Shown: positions 33,197 to 40,467 of the stretch, in pieces
How positions within the stretch are numbered: position 1 is the stretch's first letter
Layout of the letters: each line of letters starts with the position of its first letter
NCBI GenBank assembly: GCA_046635845.1
Contig: JAQQXN010000002.1
Strand: one strand, 5' to 3'
DNA length: 64,000 nucleotides
Origin: UBA168 sp011055275
GTDB lineage: Archaea > Thermoproteota > Thermoprotei_A > Marsarchaeales > UBA168
Notes under the pieces: model-generated
Seen by the model: the letters and a program-made list of their open reading frames with translations, nothing else
Databases searched by the model: none
Told to the model about the DNA's origin: nothing
Translations under genes and position numbers: made by a program

Positions 33197-34154
33197 GCAA
33201 TGGATTCTCGTTCTTAAGTGGGCTAAGTGCTACCCAAAGTATAGTGACAAGTTTTGAAAAATACCGCTTTCGCGGAGGGAACTAATCGCTTCTCGTAAAA
33301 GGTTCCTAAAAGGAAAGTCATAAAATTTTTCGATTGACATCAGGAGCGCACATTTATGAAAAAGTTTTTGCGACTTTGCGCCTACAGGCTATAAGGGTCA
33401 TACTGAAGGCGCCGCTAATTGCTTTGATGGTTTTGGCTTTTTAATAGCTTTCTGGCGCCTAGGCGCGGAACCCCTAGTTGCGGCGACGCAACCCTATTCT
33501 GGCATACGCTTAGTGAGGCAACTAGTGAAAGCACGTTGGTATATCCAGAGGCTACCTTGCTGCCCTTGGCCATGGAGCTGGTTAACGCTGTTATCACTTC
33601 CATTTACGAGCGCTCTGATCGCTTTTGTGTGGGGCATTTAACGGTCGGGCGTTTTTGAACGCGACGTTTCCCTTCGCTGTGGCTAACGTTAATTAGTACG
33701 TTAGCACTTTGCTAGGCCATTCGGTCGCGGTTCCAGGGCATTCATTATAAGCGCGACGATCACCGTCGATCAAGGCTCTGGTTCAAGCAATTTCGGCTTA
33801 CCGATAACCGTGATGTCATTGACCTATTTTGTGGCCACTGGCAAGGAGCAGCCATAAATATCCGTTGGTCCGTCGAACGACCGCAGAGCTGAGTGCGACG
33901 AATTTCGGAACTTATCCGGCAAGTGTGTAACCTTTACGATGCTGATGAAAGCATGGATTTTTTAATTTCAGCTAAGGATAACCGGCAAAATCTATGAGGC
34001 TACGCCTGTGACAAGGTCTTCCAAAGGCTTTTATGCCGATGTCGTGTTAAGTTTACCCTCTCGTGTGGACGCTTGGTATGCATGGCATATCCGACCGAAA
34101 CCTGGATCGGATCTAGCTGATAGATAATCCCTGGGTGGGCTGAACTTAAAACTT
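33197..34154. other. Gene-poor interval with an unidentified decayed reading frame
   Basis: No intact gene. At about 33735-33890 one frame stays open and reads FQGIHYKRDDHRRSRLWFKQ and later NIRWSVERPQS before a TGA; the same frame reopens as RRISELIRQVCNLYDADES (33896-33955) and again after another stop. This looks like a coding relic, perhaps of a transposase, but I cannot name the family. A 62-codon minus-strand ORF at 33415-33603 has no recognisable content. Confidence 0.35.
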
Positions 34155-34655
34155 ATGGCTGATGAGATATCCGGAGGTCAAAACCTGGTCGCCCTTGTTA
34201 GGGTTAAGCCTGGAGCGGAAGATAGGGCCGCCAAAGAGCTCAGCGACCTTTTCGCCAAGTTCAAAGTAGGGGCTGAAGTTCGCGAAAGCGGCATCGGAGG
34301 TAACCTTTTCGTGTTCTCTTCTGCTCCGAAGGGATATATTGCCGCGGTGCTGGCCCGGGCAAAGCTCGCTTATTCTCGGACCATATTGTTGGTTGATGCC
34401 ACGAGCAGAGCCGACGCCGAATCCATAATCAAGGCCGCTTCAAGGGTTCTGGCTGATTACCTTATGAAGAAGAAAATCGGCAGCTTCAGGGTGAAGGCTC
34501 GGATACGCGGCTCAACGATAGAAGAAAAGGAAATCGAGGTGGTCGTGGGCAAAGCCCTAAAGGAAAGCACAGGCCTTGTAGTGGATTTAGAGAATCCAGA
34601 TGCTACGATTTACGTCAGCATCGTGGGAGAGATAGCGGCTATCACGGTGGCTTGA
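34155..34655 (+). CDS. Stand-alone THUMP-domain protein (second of two)
   Basis: A 166-aa protein with the same architecture as the THUMP gene at 32507: an N-terminal ferredoxin-like part (LVALVRVKPGAEDRAAKELS) and a better conserved THUMP domain (IGSFRVKARIRGSTIEEKEI, then ESTGLVVDLENPDATIYVSI). No catalytic partner domain. It probably presents tRNA to a separate modifying enzyme. The two THUMP genes lie on either side of a tRNA gene and a decayed interval, and could be distant paralogues. Confidence 0.85.
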   Translation: MADEISGGQNLVALVRVKPGAEDRAAKELSDLFAKFKVGAEVRESGIGGNLFVFSSAPKGYIAAVLARAKLAYSRTILLVDATSRADAESIIKAASRVLADYLMKKKIGSFRVKARIRGSTIEEKEIEVVVGKALKESTGLVVDLENPDATIYVSIVGEIAAITVA

Positions 34656-34711
34656 CTAGCTACATCGGCAATCCCCTCAATATTTGCACCGAATTATAAC
34701 GGCATAATAAG

Positions 34712-34720
34712 ACTTTTATC
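34712..34720 (+). promoter_or_regulatory. TATA-like box of the larE-type gene
   Basis: ACTTTTATC is centred about 28 nt upstream of ATG 34744. Confidence 0.45.
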
Positions 34721-34743
34721 CTCGTCCCTGATTAGTTTGAGAA

Positions 34744-35574
34744 ATGTCTTCTGATAGGTTGGCAGAACTTATCGGTTGGTTTGCACCTTTTAGCTCGGTT
34801 CTGGTCGCATTTTCTGGAGGGGTTGATAGTTCCGTTGTCGCATATGCCGCGCATGAAGCGAAAGGAGACCGTTCATTAGCGGTTACGTTTGATTCCCCCC
34901 TTCTTCCTCCAGGAGAGATCCAAGACGCTACCTTAGTAGCGAGAACGATAGGAATCAGGCATGAGATCATTAAATCTGACGTTCCCGACGTAGTACTAGC
35001 CAATGACCGTTATCGTTGTTATTATTGCAAGAAAGGAGAAATGGGTTATCTGGTTAATCTTGTCAAGGATAGGGGTTTTGGTGTGGTTGTTGACGGGACA
35101 AATGCAAGCGACCTCAATGGAGGTTGGAGGCCAGGGGCGAAGGCGCTATCCGAGGTGGGCGTCAGAAGCCCCTTGGCGGAACTGGGAATAAGGAAGGATG
35201 AGGTGAGGTCCATAGCGAAGGAAGTGGGCCTTCCTAATTTCAGCAAGCCATCAATGGCATGCCTAGCTTCTCGCTTTCCGTATGGACACAGAATAACCCT
35301 CAACGAATTGAAGAAGGTTGGTGTCGCTGAATTATACATAAGGCAACTCGGCTTCAAGGTTGTGCGCGTTCGCGACTTTGGAAACGTTGCTAGAATAGAG
35401 GTAGGAAGGGAGGAAATCCCCATGCTCTTTACCAATGGTAATTCGGATAGGATATACTCGCGCCTAAGGCAACTCGGCTTCGATTACGTCGATGTCGATA
35501 TAATGGGTTACAGAACAGGGTCCATGGATGAGCCATACGCGGCCGTTGAAAGCAATGCTTCGAACGAGGGCTAG
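34744..35574 (+). CDS. larE: ATP-dependent sulfur transferase, LarE family
   Basis: PP-loop ATP pyrophosphatase that in bacteria donates sulfur to the nickel-pincer cofactor precursor. The 276-aa protein has the PP-loop VLVAFSGGVDSSVVA (about residue 24), RYRCYYCKKGEMG, VVDGTNASDLNGGWRPGAKAL and the region SMACLASRFPYG, which includes the cysteine sacrificed in single-Cys LarE proteins. No larB or larC is nearby, so the sulfur acceptor here is unknown. Convergent with DUF763, 1 nt apart. Confidence 0.9.
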   Translation: MSSDRLAELIGWFAPFSSVLVAFSGGVDSSVVAYAAHEAKGDRSLAVTFDSPLLPPGEIQDATLVARTIGIRHEIIKSDVPDVVLANDRYRCYYCKKGEMGYLVNLVKDRGFGVVVDGTNASDLNGGWRPGAKALSEVGVRSPLAELGIRKDEVRSIAKEVGLPNFSKPSMACLASRFPYGHRITLNELKKVGVAELYIRQLGFKVVRVRDFGNVARIEVGREEIPMLFTNGNSDRIYSRLRQLGFDYVDVDIMGYRTGSMDEPYAAVESNASNEG

Positions 35575-35575
35575 C

Positions 35576-36694
35576 TCATAGCTCACGTTTTTCGTTGTAT
35601 GACGAGAGGCTTGCCAGCCTTCTGAGCATCCATCTTTTATCGGGATCGTCTAACCTCGCTTGCTTGGCAACCTCTTCGAGCTCGCGGATCGCGGCATCGT
35701 AGGTTTTCCTGTCCACAGGATAAGGAACTCCATCCTTTCCTCCTACGGCAAATGAGAACTTAATGGGATCGCGCCACGAGGGCTCCTCGCCGTATATCAG
35801 CTGAGATAGGAGCGAAAGCGCCCTTACGGTAGCTGGGCCGGCGCCCGGAACCAGCAGGAGCTCTTCGTAAGTCGCTGGAGGATTCTCGTACATGGACTTT
35901 ACAGCCTTCCAATTGACCTTTTTCGGAAACTCAACTTCTTTGGGCAAGCGTGCAAGGCCCTTGTTTCCACAGCTTGCGAAAATATCAAGCGTTGTGCGCT
36001 TAGAGGACTCTAAGACGGCCATCAACCTTTCGGTCTTCTCTTGAACAAGCTCAATTGAGGCCTTGCGAGCGCCATCTGATTTGGGGTCTACCATGTTTAG
36101 CACGACGTCCTTTTTGAGGCCGATCACGACCTCGGGAGGGTTGTTGACGAATCTGCTAGTTTCAATCCAGTGATACCTTCTCGCAGTCCTGTCTTCAGGG
36201 TTCATGCCCTGTTGTATGAGGGTCCAATTACTTTTTTCATCAATGAAAATCGCTTGATGATAAAGCTGATAACCGGCCTGTACAGCTGATGTGTCAACCC
36301 TTGCGGCAAGCCTACTTGCCCTTTTGAGTTCGTTAGCCTTCGAGTCCTTAATGATGCCGGCGTCAGCCATAACGTCAATCTCATCAAGGATAAGTTTCAT
36401 CATATCTCCCTTTCCACCCAGAACCATAACTCCGTGCGAGCTGATGCTTAGCACCTCACGTAAAACTCCCGTGAGAACGGTAGTAATACCTGAGCTGTGC
36501 CAATCGTAGCCAAGAGCCGAGCCAAGCGCCTGAAACCAAAGTGGGTCTGCAAGTCTCTCAAGCAGCACCCTCGTGCCGTACTCCTGTACCATGATGGTAG
36601 CGATTGCCGATGACATCCTTTTCATGCGTTCGACTAGGTATGATGGAGCTTTCCCATCGTGGAGAGGAAGGGTGGCTATGGCTACGTTTTCCAT
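35576..36694 (-). CDS. DUF763 protein with helix-hairpin-helix motif
   Basis: A 372-aa member of a conserved but uncharacterised archaeal/bacterial family, recognised from VAIATLPLHDGKAPSYLVER, LADPLWFQALGSALGYDWHS and SSGITTVLTGVLREVL, SHGVMVLGGKG and YHWIETSRFVNNP. A helix-hairpin-helix (TYEELLLVPGAGPATVRALS) near residue 285 suggests nucleic-acid binding. ATG 36694 lies 23 nt from a TATA box (rc CTTAAAAAC, 36713-36721). Function unknown; a DNA repair or RNA role is only inference. Confidence 0.88.
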   Translation of the reverse strand: MENVAIATLPLHDGKAPSYLVERMKRMSSAIATIMVQEYGTRVLLERLADPLWFQALGSALGYDWHSSGITTVLTGVLREVLSISSHGVMVLGGKGDMMKLILDEIDVMADAGIIKDSKANELKRASRLAARVDTSAVQAGYQLYHQAIFIDEKSNWTLIQQGMNPEDRTARRYHWIETSRFVNNPPEVVIGLKKDVVLNMVDPKSDGARKASIELVQEKTERLMAVLESSKRTTLDIFASCGNKGLARLPKEVEFPKKVNWKAVKSMYENPPATYEELLLVPGAGPATVRALSLLSQLIYGEEPSWRDPIKFSFAVGGKDGVPYPVDRKTYDAAIRELEEVAKQARLDDPDKRWMLRRLASLSSYNEKREL

Positions 36695-36875
36695 GAATAT
36701 CAAGCATTTATCGTTTTTAAGTTAATGGCGATCGAGGAGCAGAATTCCGTGAGGAAACGCATGAATAGCGCCCTGTGGAACTATGCAAAGTCGCTCGATG
36801 CGGTATCTCCGTCTGGATGGCTGTGGCGCTGATATCATGGTAAGGCGCCCTGATGCCATAAGCTTCTGTTAGAGG

Positions 36876-37195
36876 TGTGTTGGTTAACCGGAAAAACCAC
36901 CTACAAGTATGGCCAGTTTACGAAAAAATGAGCAAGAAAGCTCCGATCTTCAGGGATGAGATGAATTGCGAAAAACTTTTACGGCGATCATGTGCTCGCT
37001 CATAGGGATAACCAACCGATGGTAGGGCGGGGCACGCCCGAACTCATGCCCGTGAATAAACGCTCCGTAACCCGCCTTCCGGATTTGGTCAAAGAAAGGT
37101 TTCCAGCGTCGGGAAACTGCGCTCCGGTGGCATGGGGATCGAACGCGGTCGTTGAAGCAGGAACCCCACACCTATCGGGGTGGGAGGATGTCAGG
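36876..37195 (+). mobile_element. Decayed IS200/IS605-type element without intact genes
   Basis: Components in order: a 43-bp block (36876-36920) repeated at 39383-39425; the segment ATGAGCAAGAAAGCTCCGAT and hairpin-like region ending ATGAATTGCG (36928-36970), repeated at 62944; a degenerate coding-like stretch; and a terminal hairpin with CCCAC/GTGGG arms followed by GGAGGATGTCAG (37160-37194), similar to 63290-63330. The end abuts the stop codon of the phoU-like gene. No transposase frame remains. Nothing else is seen in 36704-36875. Confidence 0.55.
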
Positions 37196-38171
37196 TGTTA
37201 GTCGTGGTTGCGTCTATAGTCTTTGGCACGATTAGGTCAACCAGGTCATAGGTGCGCTCAAGCACTTGTTCCATGGCCGCCTGAAAGTTGAGCGCTTTCA
37301 TAAGGTCGCATCCCTTGCCTGTTGTCTCGAATTTCAATAGATCTACGAGCTTTGATCTCCGCTCGAGTAGAGATGGCACATCCTGAAACGCGTTTGAAAG
37401 CAGCGCTTCTATGGCCCTTCCCTGAATGTCCATAATTTCACTCAGAAACGACCTAACGGAGACTTCATCTTTAGGCGCAAGCGCACGCTGATATGCTACT
37501 AAGCTCGCCACCTTTACGGCGTAGTCGGCCAGGTTTTCCAGTACTTCCGATGCCTCTCTTATGTCAAGCGCTGACAGCGGACTGATTTCCAACTTCTCGC
37601 TGATGTAAGCGTTTCCTATGGCTCCCCGCGTAAGCCTTACCAGCAGGAAATATAGTCTGTCGACCTCATCATCTCTTTCCTTGACGTCTTGAGCCGACTC
37701 CGCATCTCCTTTAAGAAAAGCCTCGACCGCTTCGCGCTCCATTCCAGTTGTTACAAAGAGCTCTTTTCTGAGGTATTTATCTATGAAACCGGGTCCGGCT
37801 TCCATGAGCGTTCCTATGGTTATCTTATCTTCTTTCTCATCGATTATCTCAAATCCCGCCAGCCTACTTATGGCTTCTTTTATTTCGGACTTTTCCTCCT
37901 TAGTTATGGGGGTATCTCCTATGATCTCGACGAGGTCCGCCCCCATAAGGTAGCTCCACGTTATGTGCCTAGATATGTAAGGAGCCATGTGGAGGGTTAC
38001 CTTGATCTCCTTGTTTCTCGCTTGAGGAGGTCTGATTATTAGTGATCCGTCGGAGCCTTGAGTTATCAAGAGCGCTTCTTGCTTATCTAAAGAGTACTCA
38101 GTAGCCCACTCCTTTGGCAGCGATATGAGATATGTTCCTTTTGAGGTCTTTTGGACCTTTCTGTAAGACAT
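37191..38171 (-). CDS. AbrB-PhoU phosphate-responsive regulator
   Basis: A two-part protein of 326 aa. The N-terminus SYRKVQKTSKGTYLISLPKE, WATEYSL is a SpoVT/AbrB DNA-binding swapped-hairpin; the rest holds two PhoU-type three-helix repeats with acidic motifs (DVKERDDEVDRLYFLLVRLT, DIREASEVLENLADYAVKVA). Archaeal proteins of this form are thought to link phosphate status to transcription. The start ATG 38171 lies 25 nt from a TATA-like AACTTTATC (38192-38200, minus). A Pit permease/DUF47 pair occurs at 44.8-46.4 kb. Confidence 0.88.
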   Translation of the reverse strand: MSYRKVQKTSKGTYLISLPKEWATEYSLDKQEALLITQGSDGSLIIRPPQARNKEIKVTLHMAPYISRHITWSYLMGADLVEIIGDTPITKEEKSEIKEAISRLAGFEIIDEKEDKITIGTLMEAGPGFIDKYLRKELFVTTGMEREAVEAFLKGDAESAQDVKERDDEVDRLYFLLVRLTRGAIGNAYISEKLEISPLSALDIREASEVLENLADYAVKVASLVAYQRALAPKDEVSVRSFLSEIMDIQGRAIEALLSNAFQDVPSLLERRSKLVDLLKFETTGKGCDLMKALNFQAAMEQVLERTYDLVDLIVPKTIDATTTNT

Positions 38172-38221
38172 ATATTTATGCATCTTGAGAAGATAAAGTT
38201 ATGTGCGCGGGTTTTTAGCGC

Positions 38222-38878
38222 TTACGGGTAATGCCCTGCTCCGTACGTGCCCTGCATTGGAACAAATATGCATGGAATGAGAGGTTTAGTGATCATGGCT
38301 CCTTTCTTCTTCTTCACTAGCAGCAATTCTTGCACATCGGTTCCTACCGGTACAATCATCTTCCCATCCTCTGCCAATTTTTCAAATACAGCGTGAGGTA
38401 CTTCTGGAGCCGCGGCGGAAATGATTATGGTGTCTGGTTGGGTGTTCAACGGAGGGCCCAGTGAACCGTCGAAGACGATGACGGTAACTCTGTCATCGAT
38501 GCCTAAGTCGGTAAAGTTCTTGGCTGCATGGGTTGCTATATTCTCGTAAAGTTCAGCTGTAATTATTTTTCCATTGGGTTGTGCAAGAGCGCATACCGAG
38601 GCCAAATAGCCGTATCCGCATCCTACTTCAAACACGAGAGAAAAAGGAAGCGCAGCTTCGCACATGATGGCTATTATTGAAGGCGCGGACGTTGTTTGGC
38701 CGTTCTCGGTGGGAAATGGCGCGTCTTCGTACGCAACCGTCTCGTAGCCCTTCGCAACGAACCTATGTCTTGGAACCCTTCTCATGGCTTGCTCCACGGC
38801 CTGTGACTTAATGAAGCCCTCTTGAACGAGAATATCAACCATGCGGTTTCTTTCCCTTTCGTACACGTTAGATATCAT
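38222..38878 (-). CDS. pcm: Protein-L-isoaspartate O-methyltransferase
   Basis: SAM-dependent repair methyltransferase of 218 aa for isomerised Asp/Asn. N-terminal RVPRHRFVAKGYETVAYEDA, PFPTENGQTTSAPSI; SAM motif I VFEVGCGYGYLASVCALA; post-I acidic residue TAELYE; motif II DTIIISAAAPEVPHAVFEKL; motif III LAEDGKMIVPVG. In motif I the usual G-x-G-x-G is conserved. Start ATG 38878 gives the normal N-terminus; a second ATG 12 codons later is possible. Confidence 0.95.
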   Translation of the reverse strand: MISNVYERERNRMVDILVQEGFIKSQAVEQAMRRVPRHRFVAKGYETVAYEDAPFPTENGQTTSAPSIIAIMCEAALPFSLVFEVGCGYGYLASVCALAQPNGKIITAELYENIATHAAKNFTDLGIDDRVTVIVFDGSLGPPLNTQPDTIIISAAAPEVPHAVFEKLAEDGKMIVPVGTDVQELLLVKKKKGAMITKPLIPCIFVPMQGTYGAGHYP

Positions 38879-39018
38879 GTGCTTGATTTTTAGTTTGACG
38901 ATCGCCGATCGGTGTGAAAGCAGATGGTAGAAAGCTTCTAAGGAAAGTTTTTTGTGGGCGGAAAGCCGATATCGCGTGAGTTTAAAGATTTATAAAAAAT
39001 CCTTGGGATAAGGTTAAT

Positions 39019-39204
39019 ATGGTGTTGATGTGGCCACAATCAGTTAGAAGCCCTTTTGAACGCGCTTTTCTTGGCCTGCCTATTATTTTTGCCATAAGCT
39101 TTACGGACGATTTATCGATGGGGAGTGAAGAGGGAGCAGGGTCTCGTCTGTTCGTTAGAGTGGGCAGATTACATTTATTGAGATTAGAGGGTTGGAGTCC
39201 GTGA
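39019..39204 (+). CDS. Candidate 61-aa ORF with a strong leaderless promoter
   Basis: ATG 39019 lies 25 nt after the centre of GATTTATAAAAA (38987-38999), one of the best TATA boxes in the window. The product (MVLMWPQSVRSPFERAFLGL…) has no recognised domain. The promoter could instead drive a non-coding RNA. A minus-strand ORF (38982-39248) also covers this span. Confidence 0.35.
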   Translation: MVLMWPQSVRSPFERAFLGLPIIFAISFTDDLSMGSEEGAGSRLFVRVGRLHLLRLEGWSP

Positions 39205-39264
39205 AGGGCGGATGAATAGTTCGCTTCTAAGAGAGTCAGTTTAAACATGTTTTAGATTTATGAC

Positions 39265-39375
39265 ATGAATAGAACGCATATATTTTACCCGATAGGACTT
39301 TGCGTTCGAAACGAGGATGGGAATCATCTCGTCTCTATTGGCATGACGCAGCGTCCACCGGAATTCCTTTTGTGA
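39265..39375 (+). CDS. Candidate 36-aa ORF
   Basis: ATG 39265 lies about 23 nt after AGTTTAAAC (39237-39245). The peptide MNRTHIFYPIGLCVRNEDGN continues HLVSIGMTQRPPEFLL. It ends right before the repeat block at 39383, so it may be a transposon fragment. No homologue is recognised. Confidence 0.25.
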   Translation: MNRTHIFYPIGLCVRNEDGNHLVSIGMTQRPPEFLL

Positions 39376-39382
39376 AAGCAGG

Positions 39383-39425
39383 CGTGTTGGTTAGCCGGAA
39401 AATCGCCTGCAAGTACGGGCAGTTT
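39383..39425 (+). repeat. Second copy of the 36876 repeat block
   Basis: About 43 bp starting GTGTTGGTTAGCCGGAAAA and ending with CAGTTT matches 36876-36920 at most positions with one single-nucleotide gap. It lies without other element parts in the interval upstream of the ATPase operon. Confidence 0.55.
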
Positions 39426-39529
39426 GCTTTCGGAATGCCTCAATAGCTTTATCAATAGTTTATCGGTGTTTCACTAATGAGCGGTGTACGAGTGACATAA
39501 CAGTCCGGCTTGCTCTGCATTGCCCTCAC

Positions 39530-39540
39530 GCTTTTTAAGC
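39530..39540 (+). promoter_or_regulatory. TATA box of the A-type ATPase operon
   Basis: GCTTTTTAAGC is centred 23 nt upstream of the atpF ATG at 39558. It lies within the longer frame from 39510 and fixes the start. Confidence 0.6.
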
Positions 39541-39557
39541 ACCGGCATGGTGCACAT

Positions 39558-39857
39558 ATGGTGAGTGTGGCATTCATGGGGTCGTCTGACTTGGCCGATG
39601 GCTTCGCAGCGGCGGGTGCCCAGATTTTAAGCGCACCTGACAGGGATCACGCGATTTCAAATCTGCAGGTTGCACTTTGGTCTGGCAAATACGCTTTTGT
39701 TATAATATCGGAGCCGTGGGCATCATCGCTTAGCAAGGAGTTGAGGGACGTTATGGCCAGTAGCCCCACTCCGGTTGTTGTGCTAAGCGGTACTGGTGTA
39801 GATTTATCGAGCTTTATGGGAGCCCTAACGCGTGTGGTGGGGACCAAGGTTGCCTGA
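39558..39857 (+). CDS. atpF: A-type ATP synthase subunit F
   Basis: Central-stalk regulatory subunit (99 aa). VSVAFMGSSDLADGFAAAGA matches the N-terminal 'G.....GF.laG' pattern, then YAFVIISEPWASSL and TPVVVLSG. ATG 39558 is leaderless. It overlaps atpE by a few nucleotides, starting the order F-E-A-B-D. Confidence 0.88.
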   Translation: MVSVAFMGSSDLADGFAAAGAQILSAPDRDHAISNLQVALWSGKYAFVIISEPWASSLSKELRDVMASSPTPVVVLSGTGVDLSSFMGALTRVVGTKVA

Positions 39858-40467
39858 GATAGAAGGAGATCTCAGTTCGCTTTACAATAAGATAGTATCT
39901 GATGCCATATCTCAATATGATAGTGCTCTGGACTCAGCTTTGGCAGATGCCAAGAGCGTGTTAGAGCGGGTTTATAAACAGCTCGCCAGTAACTTATCTG
40001 AAAAAAAGAGGGAGATTGGACTTAAGGCCGACGCCGAGGAGAGGAAGGCCTTATCCCTTGCGTCCATGGAAGTCAAAAACGAGCTTATACAGGCGAGAGA
40101 AGATGCAAGAAGCAGGCTCAGGTCCGCTTTAGTTGAGAAAATAAAGGTCTTCGTGTCGTCTCAAGATTATCGCGGGTTTCTCTCTAGGTGCTTAGCCGAC
40201 GGTATAAGCGCCATAGGTTCTAAGGAAGTGATCATTTACTGTAGATCATCGGACGTGGATTACCTCGAGAGGGCCGCGAAAAAGTTGGGAGCTGAGGCCG
40301 ATTTCCACGAGAAGGACATCATAGGTGGGGTTCAACTTGCTTCGAAGGACGGTCTTTTAAGCGTTGATTATTCGCTGGAATCCATGATAGATGAAATATT
40401 CCGGAGTAGGCTTGATCTCGTAGATGGGTTGCTGTTTGGTGATTCAGATGCGCATATACAGGGTTAG
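39850..40467 (+). CDS. atpE: A-type ATP synthase subunit E
   Basis: Peripheral-stalk subunit (205 aa) with a long N-terminal amphipathic coiled coil (ADAKSVLERVYKQLASNLSE…REDARSRLRSALVEKI) and a globular C-terminal head (KEVIIYCRSSDVDYLERAAK, GGVQLASKDGLLSVDYSLES). TTG 39850 (MPEIEGDLSSLYNK) is preceded by GGTGGGG; the frame extends to 39832. It pairs with the H subunit, whose gene is located at 53.5 kb on the other strand. Confidence 0.9.
   Translation: MPEIEGDLSSLYNKIVSDAISQYDSALDSALADAKSVLERVYKQLASNLSEKKREIGLKADAEERKALSLASMEVKNELIQAREDARSRLRSALVEKIKVFVSSQDYRGFLSRCLADGISAIGSKEVIIYCRSSDVDYLERAAKKLGAEADFHEKDIIGGVQLASKDGLLSVDYSLESMIDEIFRSRLDLVDGLLFGDSDAHIQG

Noticed and set aside
38982..39248. 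88-codon minus-strand ORF
   Set aside because: No promoter at the expected distance and it opposes the strong plus-strand TATA box; no recognisable motif.
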